Assembly: GCF_023159225.1 (NCBI RefSeq)
Contig: NC_063181.1
Location: 25,322,073-25,386,072, forward strand
DNA length: 64,000 nucleotides
Origin: Perognathus longimembris pacificus
Lineage: Eukaryota; Chordata; Mammalia; Rodentia; Heteromyidae
Direction: 5' to 3'
Part shown: positions 12,379 through 23,626 of the stretch, piece by piece
How the letters are laid out: each line of letters starts with the position of its first letter
Numbering within the stretch: the first letter of the stretch is position 1
Program-made: the position numbers and the translations under genes
The notes under the pieces: model-generated
Seen by the model: only the letters and a program-made list of their open reading frames with translations
Told to the model about the DNA's origin: nothing
Database searches by the model: none

Positions 12379-13512
12379 ATGGGCAGAAGAAACACAAGAA
12401 AGATGGCAAACAATGGAGTCTTATCTCCCACTCAAAACAAGCAGGAAGCAGAGCAGTCAATCAAAGACATAAAAGAGAACCCTCAAAATGCTCTACAAAG
12501 TCTACTGGTAAATATGATAAATGAAAAGTTTGAATCTCTTCAGTCAATTATTCTAGAGCGTGAGGAGGCAAAGCAAAAATTAATGGAGAATTTCATGGCC
12601 TCCACAAATAGAAAGATAAATGAACTTCAAGAGTCAAATGAAAAGATAGCTGCTACCCAGGTAAAAGATTTGAGAGACAACACTCAAAACCAATATAATG
12701 AAGTAAATGAAGTAAAGAAGTCCATGCAGGACCTAACAGATATGTATAGCAAGGACATGGAGATCATCAGGAAAGTCCAGTCAGAAGGAAAAGAGATTCG
12801 AAATCAAGTAGGTAGCCTACAGTCCCAACTAACTGAAGCAGAGGATAGAATTTCAGGAGCTGAAGATTACCTAGAATCTATGGTGGAAGATCAAAAATCA
12901 ATACAAAACCAATCCAATTGACATAACAGATCACTCCAGGAGATTCAAGATACAATCAGGAAGCCCAATTTAAGGATAATAGCTATTGAGGAAAACCTGG
13001 ATAAGGAAGTTAATGAAATAGGCATCCTACTTAACAGACTAATAGCCGAGAACTTCCCAAATATCCAGAAGGAAAGGCCTATACAGATACAAGAAGCATT
13101 TAGAACCCTAAAATGACCAGACCAGAATAGGACATCCCACCGACATATTGTGATCAAAACAGGATCAGTAGAGTACAAGGAAAGAATCCTTAAAGCTTCT
13201 AGGGAGAAGAAAACAATCACATATAAAGGAAAAGCAATCAGAATTATCCCAGACTTAGCAGAGACCATGAAAGCAAGGAGAGGCTGGAATGAGGTATGCC
13301 AAACCCTAAATAAAAATAACTACCAACCAAGAATATTGTACTCAGATAAACTCACATTCATAGCCTAAGGTCAAATAAAAGTCTTCCACAGTAAGGAAAA
13401 ACTGAAACAATATATCTCCACCAAACCATCGTTACACAAAATCCTCAAAAATTTACTAAACAGGGAAAATAATCAAGATCCCAATGCAGACAGAGAAACG
13501 AACCCTAAATAG
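12379..13512 (+). pseudogene. L1 ORF1 pseudogene
   Basis: The first in-frame ATG is at 12379 (MGRRNTRK); the frame can be opened further upstream only from a GTG at 12340. Open to 12921: a long, charged, heptad-rich stretch, consistent with the ORF1p coiled coil. After several stops and frameshifts the RRM and C-terminal domain can still be followed (13150-13368, with KGKAIRIIPDLAETMKAR and YQPRILYSDKL), and the frame ends at a tag at 13510-13512. The intact protein would coat L1 RNA as a trimer; this copy cannot. Confidence 0.88.
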
Positions 13513-13570
13513 TAAACCAGAATATCAGATCAACAAATGGGGAGGCTCAGCCTTTAACAAGATAGGGATA

Positions 13571-15302
13571 ATGAAAGGAACAAATGATCAGCTCTCAATC
13601 CTAACTCTCAACATTGATTGACTTAATTTGCCAATCAAAAGACATAGGCTCATAAGTTGGATCAAAAATCAAGATCCATCTTTCTGCTGCCTCCAAGAGA
13701 CACATCTATCCAGCAAAAGTAAACATCTTCTAAAAGTGAAAGGCTGGAATCAAATCTATCAACAAATGGCCCCCATAAGCCGGCTGGAGTTGCAATCCTA
13801 GCATCAGACAAAATTGACTTCAAATTAAAAAAGGTAAGAAGAGACAAAGAAGGATAATACATACTAGTAAAGGGATCTCTCCTACAGGAAGATATAACCA
13901 TCCTAAATATTTACACACCAAATATATGAGCACCCAACTTCATCAAACAAACACTACTGACTCTAAAAACAATCATAGACCCAAACACATTGATAGTTGG
14001 GGACTTTAACGCTCCACTATCACCTCTGGACAGATCAACACGCCAAAAACTGAACAAAGAAACCACAAAACTAAACATCTGCATTGACCAACTAGACTTA
14101 ATGGACATCTACAGAATATTCCACCCAGCAACAACAGAATACACATTCTTCTCAGCGGCACATGGACCATTCTCAAAAATAGATCACATCTTAGGGCATA
14201 AAGAAAATCTGTACAAATTCAGAAGTATCAAAACCATTCCCTGCATTCTCTCAGACCACAATGGAATAAAATTAGAACTCAACACAAACAACCACCACAG
14301 AAAATCCTAAAGCTCATGGAGACTAAACGACATACTGCTGAACCATCAGTGGGTCACTGAAGAAATTAAAATGGAAATTCAAATGTTTATGGAAGTCAAC
14401 CAAGATGAGGACACAAAGTACCAGCTCCTTTGGGACACAGCAAATGTAGTACTCAGAGGAAAATTTATATCTCTGAATGCATACACCAACAAACTGGAGA
14501 AACAGCAACTCAATCATTTAAGGAAGCACCTGAATTTCCTTGAAAGAGAACAACAAGCCAAACTCCAAGTCAATAGATGGAAGCAAATAATTAAAATCAA
14601 ATCAGAATAAAATCAATTAGAGATAAAAAAAATCAAAAGAATCAACAAAATAAAGAGTTGGTTCTTTGAAAAAATCAACAAGATAGACAGACACCTAGCA
14701 AACCTGACCAAAAAACGAAGGCAGCACACTCAAATAAACAAGAAAAGAGATGAAACAGGTAACATCACCACAGAAACAACCAAAATTCAGACCATAATAA
14801 GGGTCTATTTTGCAAACCTTTATGCCAACAAATTCAAGAACTTGGAAGAAATGGATAATTTCCTAGAAAAAATTCATATCCTCAAACTGAACCATGAAGA
14901 TTTAAACCTTCTAAACAGACCCATATCCAGCACTGAAATAGAAACAGCAATAAGTGATCTCCCATCCAAGAAAAGCTCAGGTACAGATGGATTCACAGCA
15001 GAACTCTACAAGGCCCTCAAAACAGAACTCACTCCAATATTTCTCAAACTCTTCAATGAAATTGAAAGAGAAAGTTCACTAGCATACACATTCTATGAAG
15101 CCAGTATAACCCTCATCCCCAAACCATGCAAGGACTCATCACAGAAAGAGGACTATAGACCGATTTCTCTGACGAACATAGACTCAAAAATTCTCAACAA
15201 AATTCTGGCCAATCAACTTCAACAGGTCATCAAAAAATCATACATAATGATCAAAGTGGATTCATCCCAGGGATGCAAAGTTGGTTCAATATACGCCAGT
15301 CA
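13571..15302 (+). pseudogene. L1 ORF2 pseudogene, 5' part (EN to RT start)
   Basis: The ATG at 13571 is followed by LTLNID and a stop where functional copies read LNINGLN. Endonuclease blocks remain visible: CCLQETH (about 13690), VGDFN (about 13995), SKIDHILG (about 14175) and SDHNGIKL. Then come the linker and the first RT blocks (KKSSGTDGFTAELYK and the DYRPISLTN region). A frameshift near 15240 precedes the break at about 15302, where LTR-like sequence takes over. The ORF2 segment of about 75 codons between this break and 19937 is missing. Confidence 0.9.
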
Positions 15303-15458
15303 ACCTTCTCCTCGGCAACCTTCTCCTCAGCTCAGCACAATCCACAAGAACACGTTTTGTTCCTTCTGCGGGCGGGAGGTTAAAGCCGAGTGTTCTTTCA
15401 TAGTTTGGCATTCAGGCATCCCCCTGATAGATAGGGGGAAGGGGTCCAGAGCCGCCCA
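15303..15458 (+). repeat. Truncated 5' LTR (3' part only)
   Basis: About 155 bases matching the last 150 bases of the right-hand LTR (shared blocks include ctcagctcagcacaatccac and the gataggggg region). The short motif ccttctcctcggcaa is repeated at its left edge, directly at the junction with L1 sequence, suggesting microhomology at a deletion breakpoint. No convincing tRNA primer-binding site follows. Confidence 0.72.
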
Positions 15459-15492
15459 ACCTATGGAGCCAGATCGTGGGGTGGAAACGCAC

Positions 15493-15538
15493 GTTATACT
15501 TACGTGAAGTGAGCCAGACCCAAAGAAACATGGACTCT
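15493..15538 (+). repeat. 46-bp copy of the host L1's 3' end inside the LTR element
   Basis: This stretch matches 21737-21782, the extreme 3' end of ORF2 in the surrounding L1, with a single mismatch. Both share a cttac variant not found in the other L1 copies of the window, which read ctaag. It sits in otherwise non-L1, CpG-rich sequence. Confidence 0.85.
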
Positions 15539-17889
15539 GCGCTGAGTAAGTGGGTTTTCAGAGGAGGGTCGTGCCCATCCAGATGGGGCAGAAGCATAGA
15601 GAGAGAAGCGGATTTTCTGCCACCCTCGTGGGAGGCTTTGCGAATCGTGGCTTCATGCTGAGCAGGGGGGAGCGGGGCGCGTGTCCTACAGAGACGCGGC
15701 TGGGGATGGTGGCGGGAGCCCTTGCCCACCTGGCGTTTCCAGGTCCCGATCTGCGAATGGTAGGTGGGGCGCGTGGAGAGCATTTGGGCTCCACGTGGCC
15801 ATGGGCCGGGGGCTCCGCTCGGATTCACGAGCGGTGGTGAGCACCTGACTTGGGGACATGGAGGCAGCGGTGATTGCATGCTTGGGGCGCCCGGGGCGGT
15901 TCGCCCCTGCCCTGGCCCCCTCCCTTCCCTTACGTTTATTTTGCCGCTGCATGGCAGCGGCAGAGTTTGAGTGGGAACTGTTTTATGCTGGTTCCCTCCC
16001 CCCCCCCCCCCGCCTCTGAGGCTTGGGAAGGCTGGAAAATCTGCTTTAAAGGGAACAAAAGGGTTGTTGGTTTTGTCAATGTTCGCTAGTCGGAGGTTCA
16101 TTAACTTTGAGTTTGTGGGCTAAATTCTAAACTTGGTTAACAGATAAAAGAGATTCCAAATTTTCCCACCACAGCTGGGTGGTGACTCAAGAGACTAACA
16201 GTCTTGCTACAGCTGGGCGGGGCTGAAGGACCCCCCCCCCCCACACGCTGTGCTTCCCTGCACGTTTTCTCTCTGTGTCGGACTTACAGCTGCAGGCGGG
16301 GTTAAAACAAGGAAAAAGCCCAAGATTTCTGACTAAAATGGAGTAATTGGAGATATTTAAAAAAGGCAAGCAAAGAGTTTTGATACAGCAATAAGTAATT
16401 TGGTTGGATTTCCTATAATTACCAGTTCAAAGATACCAAAAACTGGAGGAGTTTTTTCCTGGATGGATGGAAAGTTTGCTTGTCTGATGTGATTTTAAAA
16501 AACTGATTTAAAAGATGCAAAGAAAGGTTTTCTGCTCATGTTATAGATGTTTATTAAGCTTGGAGATTTGGTTAAGTTCTGCTTGTTGTTGGCTAAATCC
16601 TGTTTTCTCTAGCTGGTCAATGCACGTGGTGGGCAATAGATTCCTCCATCTTGGTTCCCTCAAGGTTCCAAAAACTCTTGAAGGTGGAGTCCCACCCATC
16701 CCCCAGGTGATGGGCGTGCCAGACTCCCCTGGGCTGGGCGGGGCGGCCTAAAGATATCCACCTGTATTAAGCCGCGCCATGTGTCTGTGTTTTGTTCATG
16801 TCCTGTCTCCAAACTGGTTCTTTTCTTTTTTTTCAAAATGTGGCTTCTTCATTTCCTTGCCAGATAAACTGTGAAAGTTTTTACTTCCTAGAAAAGGTTT
16901 CTCTTGCTTTTTTATTCAACCACGTGGTTCTATTATGGGCAAATTAACACCATTTGCCACTGGAATTCCAGAAAACTTAAATGGCCACTCAGAAAAGCAA
17001 TTTTAAGAACGCTCAAGGTTCATATGTGTGTCTGTGTGTCTCTATGTCTCTCTGGTAAAACTTAAAAGCAAAACAAAAATAGGTTTTCAACCCAAACCGG
17101 TCGTGTTCGGGTGCAAACAAATATGTCTAAGAAAAACTCAAAGGTTCAAATAATACAGCATGTGGTATAAGTACAATTAAATAAAACCAGTACATTATTT
17201 TTTTATATTCAGTGTGTTAAAAGTCAAGTGTACATCTAGCCCTGACAGTTCTTTGGGATAAATTAAGATTTTACCTTCCCATTTTTCTCTCCTATATTCT
17301 CATAAAGTCTCAAGATCAAGAAATTGGAATCATTTCATACAAATGTGACTATTAATCTAAATTTTTCTGACCCCAAATTAAACATTTTGCTTCCTAGGAT
17401 GCAGGTCCAACGGGTATGCTAGCTGTCTGTTCCCAAGCTGCCTGATTTCACTACTAACGATTCCTTGGTCTCTAATGCTGGGGGGATTTTAAATATCAAC
17501 CAGTCTGTGTAGAAATTTTGCAGGTAACCCAAGACAAGATATGACAGTCTATCCAGAGATGCCACTGCAGCCTTACCCAGATCTCTTCATCGCATGGCAT
17601 GGAACCTGCCAATTTGGGATGAAAGGCGCAGCCACTGCTAAAACTGAAAATTCCACACTGCTTTAACCTTTTGCCCCCGGTTGTCATTTATCTGTGTTCT
17701 CTTTCTCCTGCCGGTAAGATCAAATGGCGAGATTCAGATTGATGGCAAATAGATCTCATGTTCTCTAAGTGTTACAGCAAAACCTTAACAAGCAGTTTTT
17801 GGTCAGCTCTCAACAAGTCACAAATGAATTATCTCTGTTGTTTTCCTTGTTACTCCAATTAAAAATAAAAAGGGCTTTTATGTCTAAAA
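15539..17889 (+). other. Internal region of the LTR-like element
   Basis: The first 700 bases are GC- and CpG-rich with C runs at 15999-16012 and 16231-16243, which open long frames on both strands that carry no recognisable domain. The remainder is AT-richer with no conserved retroviral motif (no zinc-knuckle, protease, RT or integrase block seen). A GC-rich promoter-like patch lies near 16690-16790. I cannot assign a function. Confidence 0.5.
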
Positions 17890-18105
17890 CTCCTTGGATA
17901 CAGTTCAAAGCCAGCCCGGGCAAAAAAAAATAATCTCTCTAAAATTCCACCTCCCAGTTAACCAGCAGAGAGCCAGATTGAGAGCTTGGCTCAAGAGAAC
18001 CAGCAAAATGCTGAAAGCGGCGCCATGGCTCAAGTGGTAGAGCACTAGCCTCAAACAGAAGTGCTCAGAGACAGCTCAGGCCCCGAGTTCAAAACCCGTA
18101 AATGC
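17890..18105 (+). mobile_element. B1-ID SINE inside the LTR element
   Basis: A B1-like half (ttcaaagccagcccgggca) is followed by an ID-like half (gcgccatggctcaagtggta, then gagttcaaaaccc). Its presence within the LTR element dates it as a later insertion, or as part of the ancestral element; no clean TSD was seen. Confidence 0.75.
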
Positions 18106-19386
18106 GGATGGGAGCATGCCATCCAGGCAACACGTGCTAAAAGTCCTGGGACTTAGCCAGTCCAGGAGACAGGAATATGGAGTGGAGTGAGAGGAGAATG
18201 GTGTCATATCCTAAACGGAGCTGCCTTGTCTTGCCCTTTCAAATCGGACGAGAGCCAGGAAATTGAGAGAGGTAATACCTGTCCATTTTCCTTTTTTTCT
18301 GCCAGTTGTATATATGTATATATATTTATTTTTTTGCCTTTGACTGGCTACACCAAACTGGTTTTCTATCACTAAACACTTCTTTCAGTCATTTCTCCTT
18401 ACCTGTTCATTTTACAATTGGGTTTATGCTCCAACTGGAACTTTCCTGGCTTATGCCCAGGGTATGTTCTACGCCATTCATGTTAACTAGCCCTATAAAC
18501 GTATCAATCTTTTGCCTGACCTTTGCAAAACTCTCTTTTAACAGAATAAAATCTCTTGCTGAGATCACCACCTGGGAATTTGCTGTTCATAGCCGTCACC
18601 GTAACACAGACCTGAACCCTGGAGGCCCCAGCCCTGAAAACTTCTGGGTATGCCCAAGATGCAGGAGTTGGCCAGAGGAGACCATGCCACTCTCTGGCCC
18701 TAGTGACCATTCTCGTGGTAATGATGGGAACTTTTGCCAGCCACACTGGACGGTGCCAGGCTGATCAGGGGGCCTTGATTACGTTGCCCCCTTTGAGCAG
18801 GAAGTAGCTACAGAAGAAAAGACCTTCACCCATACTCCCTGCCTGGTGCCCACTGGTGTCATAATTTTAAAAAACAAAAGAGGGGGAGGTAGCCCCCAGG
18901 ATTAATTAAGGATAGTTATGCTTATATTAAATAACAAAAAAATTTAAATCATCCCAAATCAGTGTGGGATGGAACATTGTATGTGCCTTTCCAGATTGGA
19001 AAACTAAACCCACAGCACTTGCTCTGGAGAAATGTCTTGTTGCCTTCTCTAGGAAAACAAGGACCATACTGGATTTCTTCTGCTCTTCCAAGAGAATATA
19101 GGAAGCCTGCCTGCACACAACGTTGATAGCGTTACCACCTACTGTGAACTACCAGAGATTCCAAAGCTTCAACCTGCTTCTACCTCACGCCAAAAGAGGA
19201 ATGATGCCCGCATTATCTTGAATGGCACAGAAGCACTAAGGACCCAGACTTCTCTGGACTAAGTCACAAGGATGGCCCCTTACCTACCCTTCACCCCTTT
19301 TGTGGAAGGGGCCCCACATACATATCTTATGTCAGCATTTGCCTCATGCCCACATATGACATGCGTTTACAGCACTCCCTGCTAAT
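18106..19386 (+). other. 3' internal part of the LTR-like element
   Basis: Non-coding-looking sequence. A 152-residue frame at 18306-18764 lacks retroviral signatures. A purine tract, aaaacaaaagagggggagg, at about 18868-18886 resembles a polypurine tract, and a second A-rich one lies at 19388-19403. Which of them marks the true 3' LTR start is unresolved. Confidence 0.45.
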
Positions 19387-19403
19387 TTAAAAAACAAAAA
19401 AAG

Positions 19404-19936
19404 AGCAGATATTGGAGATTCACGCTGCCCTTCCCCCAGCCCTGGGGCAGTGTGGGAGGGAACCCTTCTCACCTTCCGGCCTCAACCAGAAGAGAAACAA
19501 GAGGTCCCCACTTCTCGGCCTGGCCACGTGTCTAATGGCAGAGGCCTGGCCCTTGGGGGATTGTGGTCCCCGCCCACAGAAGAAGTTTCATGACATCACC
19601 TGATGGGCAGCCCAGCTCAGCCAATTAGCTAGTCACCCCAAGTCCTCCCCTTCCACCTTTGTCACCATAATAAATTCTTCTGCCCGCCCTCTGGAAGGGG
19701 GAAATGTATGGACCATCGAATTGTCTCCCCGATGCCTCTCTCTGCCCCTGTTCCTGACATGTGAGGGGGGATGGGTGGGACGGGGGCCTCGGCAACCTTC
19801 TCCTCAGCTCAGCACAATCCACAAGAACACGTTTTGTTCCTTCTGCGGGCTGGAGGTTAAAGCTGAGTGTTCTTTCATAGTTTGGGATTCAGGCATCCCC
19901 CTGGGAGATAGGGGGAAGGGGGTCCAGAGCCCCACA
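19404..19936 (+). repeat. 3' LTR of the interrupting element
   Basis: About 530 bases, GC-rich, with a CCAAT-like motif (cagccaattag, 19618-19628), AATAAA at 19669-19674 and a 3' portion duplicated at 15303-15458. The 3' boundary near 19936 is set by resumption of L1 ORF2. The 5' boundary is a guess from the polypurine tract and could be several hundred bases further left. Confidence 0.62.
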
Positions 19937-21809
19937 ACAGACAGGGATGTCCACTCTCTCCCCTTCTCTTTAACATAGTACTATAATTCCTAGCCAGAGC
20001 AATTAGGCAAGAAGAAAATATAAAGGGGATCCAAATAGGAAAAGATGAAGTTAAACTTTCTCTCTTTGCAGATGACATGATCCTATACCTAAAGAACCCC
20101 ATAGACTTTACCCCCAAGCTACTAGAGCTGATCCAAAACTTTGGCAAAGTTGCAGGATATAAATAAACCGTCAAAAATCAATGGCCTTTCTCTATGCTAA
20201 TGACCCGAAGACCGAGGCTGAAATCAGGAAAGCAACTCCTTTTGCAATAGCCCCCCAAAACATAAAATACCTAGGAATAACCTTAACCAAAGAAGTGAGA
20301 GACCTCTACGATGAGAACTTTAAAAACATGGAAAATGAAATTAAGGCAGAAATAAGGAAATGGAAAAACCTCCCATGCTCCTGGATTGGGAGGATTAATA
20401 TAATCAAAATGGCAATATTGCCAAAGGCGATCTACAAATTCAATGCAATACACATTAATATCCCAACACCCTTCTTTAAGGAAATAGAGGAAGCAAACCT
20501 GAAACTCATATGGAACAATAAAAGGCCTAGAATAGCAAAAACAATCCTAAGCAGAAAGAACGGTGCTGGAGGAATCACAACACCCAACTTCAAGCTGTAT
20601 TATAAAGCTATAGTAATAAAAGCAGCTTGGTATTGGCACTGGAACAGGCCTGAAGACCAATGGAACAGAATTGAAGACCCAGGAATGAACCCACAGAACT
20701 ACGCCTACTCAATCTTTGATAAAGGAGCTAAAACAATAGTATGGAAGAAAGATAGCCTCTTTAACAAATGGTGCTGGCCAATCTGCATTAGCACATGCAA
20801 CAAACTAAAACTAGATCCTTATATGTCACCTTTCACCAAAATCAATTCCAAATGGATCAAAGATTTCAAAATCAAAATAGACACCCTGAAAACACTAAAG
20901 GAAGGAGTAGGAGAAACACTTGGGCTCTTTAGCGCAGGATGGAACTTCCTTAACAAACACCCAGAAAGGCTACAAATCAAAGAAAGGTTGGACAAATGGG
21001 GCTACATCAAACTGCAGAGCTTCTGCATGGCAAAAGACATAGCTCACAAGATAAACAGAAAGCCCACAGATTGGGAGAAGATCTTTACTGGCCATTCAAT
21101 GGACAAAGGCCTCATATCTAAAATTTATGCAGAACTAAAAAAATTAACTTCCTCCAAATCAAAACCGCAAAGAACCAATAGCCCCCTCATCAAGTGGGTT
21201 AGAGACTTAAAAAGAGACTTCTCTGATGAGGAAAAGAGAAAGGCCAAGAGACACAAGAACAAGTGCTCTACATCACTGTCCATGAAAGAAATGCAAATCA
21301 AAACAACATTGAGATTCCATCTCACCCCAGTAAGAATGTCCTTTATCAATAAAACTAACAATAACAACTGGTGGAGGGGATGTGGCCAAAGGGAACCCTG
21401 CTTCATTGTTGGTGGGAATGTAAACTGGTTCAGCCACTCTGGCAAGTGGTATGGAGATTCCTCAGAAGGCTAAACATAGAACTCTCCTATGACCCAGCAG
21501 CCCCACTTTTGTGTGTCTATCCAAAAGACCACAAACATAATCACACTAAAGCCACCAGCACAACTATGTTCATCGCAGCACAATTTGTCATACCTCGAAT
21601 CTGGAACCAACCCAGATGCCCCTCAGTAGAAGAATGGATCAGGAAAATGTGGTACATATACACAATGGAATTTTATGCCTCTATCAGAAAGAATGACATT
21701 GCCCCATTTGTAAGGAAATGGAAGGACTTGAAAAAAGTTATACTTACTTGAAGTGAGCCAGACCCAAAGAAACATGGACTCTATGGTCTCCCTTATTGGG
21801 AATAATTAG
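19937..21809 (+). pseudogene. L1 ORF2 pseudogene, 3' part
   Basis: Resumes in the RT palm ([11 protein letters not shown] block, then IRQEENIKG), passes the FADD catalytic box (about 20070) and continues in a 430-codon open stretch (20181-21473) covering thumb and C-terminal segment. After a frameshift it runs through 21371-21751 to the ancestral stop tag at 21807-21809. The cysteine motif is altered: the copy reads WWRGCG where functional copies have CWRGCG. Confidence 0.9.
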
Positions 21810-22328
21810 CAGAGGTTTAGGCAAGTCACAGGAGAGGATCACAATAGCCCAATAGCTATACCCTTATGAACACATAAGATAATACTAAGTGAAATGAACT
21901 CCATGTTATGGAAACGATTGTTATATCATAGTTGTAACTACTTTCAACGTGCCATATGTAACTGTTGCCTCTATTATTGATGGTGTTCTTGTATCACCTT
22001 CCTGTGATTGTACCTACACTGTCTCTGTATCTTATCTGAGTATATTGGAAACCGGGCATACTGGTATTAGAACTAGGGAATTGGAAGGGAATACCAAAAT
22101 CGAGAGACACAGGGTAAAAAAGACAAACAATTACAAAAGCAATACTTGCAAAACTGTTTGGTGTAAATGAACTGAACAACTCGGGGGGGGAACGGTAAGG
22201 AGGAGGGGGGAGGGGGGAATGAGGGATGAGTTAACAAACAGTACAAGAAATGTATCCAACGCCCAATGTATGAAACTGTAACCTCTCTGTAATTCAGTTT
22301 GATAATAATATATATATTAAAAAAATAC
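21810..22328 (+). other. L1 3'UTR with G-rich tract
   Basis: The 3'UTR of the decayed full-length L1. 22184-22225 is a G-rich purine stretch with several runs of five or more G, the kind of polypurine/G-quadruplex-prone tract conserved in many mammalian L1 3'UTRs. AATAA-type signals lie near 22302-22310, before the A-rich end. Confidence 0.8.
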
Positions 22329-22645
22329 AGTAAAGGAAGGATAAGGTTAGAATGAAAACTTTGAGAAAGTATATCCAAGCTTCCAGTCCCATGCCATTTG
22401 AAGTCAGATTCTATAAGGCTTTGACTGGCTCTGAGAATGTGCACTTTGATTTCTCTGTGACAATTTTCACCCAAAGAAATATAGAAGATGATAACCTCTG
22501 AAAAAGGTGCCTACTTATTTTTGAGCAGGAAAAAATAGATAAATTAGAAGCAAGCCATCTTGATAGGCTATTGCTTTTAAAAACAGGCATCTTTTTATAT
22601 TCATTTGGTGATGCTTTCAACTTCATTATGATTACTTCAGAGAAG
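22329..22645. other. Unique spacer
   Basis: About 300 bases between the L1 TSD and the solo LTR. No feature recognised. Confidence 0.5.
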
Positions 22646-23170
22646 CTGAGGTGTTGGGGTCCATCTTTCTCGCCTTGATGGAAGGGGCTTGATGCACCTC
22701 CCCCAGCTGGGGAATGCGGCCCTTCCACCCTCTCTACATTGGAATCCGGAGAAACCGGTTGGGCAAATAGACCCCCGACTTAGCTGGCAGCCAGCCCGGC
22801 GCCTACCAGCCCCGCCCTGGTTCGGCGCGATCAGAGTGACGGCAGCCCCTTGGGGGTCACGTGACAGCTCACAGCCTATCAGAATCCTGGCCAACCCCCT
22901 TCCTTCGGAATCATCTCCCCTTGACCTTCCCTCAATAAAGTTAGTTCGCTCTCAGAAGCCTACTCCGTGGTCTATGTACGCTAGCTCCCAGGGAAGGATA
23001 GCGGTCACATTACCACGTAGGTCACGCGCACGCCAGGCCGGAGTGACCCCTACGTCTCACTCTAACTTACCTGCAGGCCGAGGGTTAGGGGAGAGGACGA
23101 TACGGATGGTAATAAGAGAGAAAGAAATAAGCATCTGAGCCGGGGCAGAAAAAACACCCCAACACTGAGG
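22646..23170 (+). mobile_element. Solo LTR (class II ERV type), 513 bp, 6-bp TSD
   Basis: The LTR spans 22652-23164. It starts tgttgggg and ends ccccaaca, a perfect 8-bp terminal inverted repeat with TG...CA ends. It is flanked by the 6-bp direct repeat ctgagg (22646-22651 and 23165-23170). A 6-bp duplication is typical of ERVK/class II integrases. AATAAA at 22934-22939 sets the plus orientation and leaves about 225 bases of R/U5. CpG-rich (for example 22995-23045). No internal region remains, so it arose by LTR-LTR recombination. Confidence 0.93.
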
Positions 23171-23437
23171 GTTTTGTATTAATAATACAAAGCATTTCAT
23201 TCATTGAAAGTCTTCAATGTGTAAGTAATTGTGCAAGATAGTAGAAAACACAAAGGTCAAAAGAAGGCTCTTTGGGAACTACCAGGCTAGGTGTTCAGAG
23301 ACACCTGTCTATTGCAGACCTCAGCTAATGGATGTTGAGTCCCACAGATACCTTGGTGTGTTTACCATGTGTATTGATTAATGGGGATTCCTAAATGATA
23401 TTTTCAATTATTGACTTATGAATACAACTATACATAG
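23171..23437. other. Unique spacer
   Basis: AT-rich; nothing recognised. Confidence 0.5.
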
Positions 23438-23626
23438 GGCTGGGAATGTGGCTTAGCAGTAGAGTGCTTGCCTAGTATGCAGGAAGCCTTGAGTTCTATT
23501 CCTGACCACCACAGGAAGAGAAAAAGCCAGAAGTGGTGGTGTGGCTCAAGAAGTCGAGTGCTAGCCTTGAGCAAAATAGCCAGGAACAGTGCTCATCCCC
23601 TGAGTTTAAGCTCCAAGCCCGGCAAA
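23438..23626 (+). mobile_element. ID-ID dimeric SINE
   Basis: First unit starts gggctgggaatgtggctta (ID head). The second starts near 23525, gccagaagtggtggtgtgg. A short A tail follows at 23626-23632. Same dimer type as 30031-30233, more diverged. Confidence 0.87.

Larger units (their letters stand above)
15303..19936 (+). mobile_element. LTR-retroelement-like insertion in L1 ORF2
   Basis: 4.6 kb of non-L1 sequence interrupts the L1. Its two ends carry the same sequence in direct orientation: 15307-15458 and about 19787-19936 match with only a few differences, as expected of a 5' LTR remnant and the end of a 3' LTR. An AATAAA lies at 19669-19674, and polypurine tracts that could prime plus-strand synthesis lie at 18871-18887 and 19388-19403. 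I recognise no gag, pol or env frames, so a non-autonomous or heavily decayed element (VL30-like in style, not by proven homology) is likely. About 225 bases of L1 and most of the 5' LTR are missing at the left junction. Confidence 0.7.
10418..22337 (+). mobile_element. Full-length but decayed LINE-1, split by an LTR element
   Basis: The plus-strand L1 runs from a canonical 5' end (ggacttctgggaagatggcgg, about 10431) through a long 5'UTR, broken ORF1 and broken ORF2 to a 3'UTR and A-rich tail near 22328. A 9-bp direct repeat, agtaaagga, at 10418-10426 and 22329-22337 is the likely TSD. It is interrupted at 15303-19936 by an LTR-element-like insertion. Without it the L1 would be about 7.3 kb. 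Stops and frameshifts throughout both ORFs show an old, dead copy. Confidence 0.9.

Noticed and set aside
15412..16101. 229-codon minus-strand frame and overlapping plus-strand frames
   Set aside because: They lie in CpG-rich, C-run-containing sequence of the LTR-like element, which is poor in stops on all frames; low-complexity G/P-rich product, no domain.
18306..18764. Possible env-like frame of the LTR element
   Set aside because: No signal peptide, cleavage site or fusion-peptide pattern that I can recognise; begins in a TATA-rich repeat.
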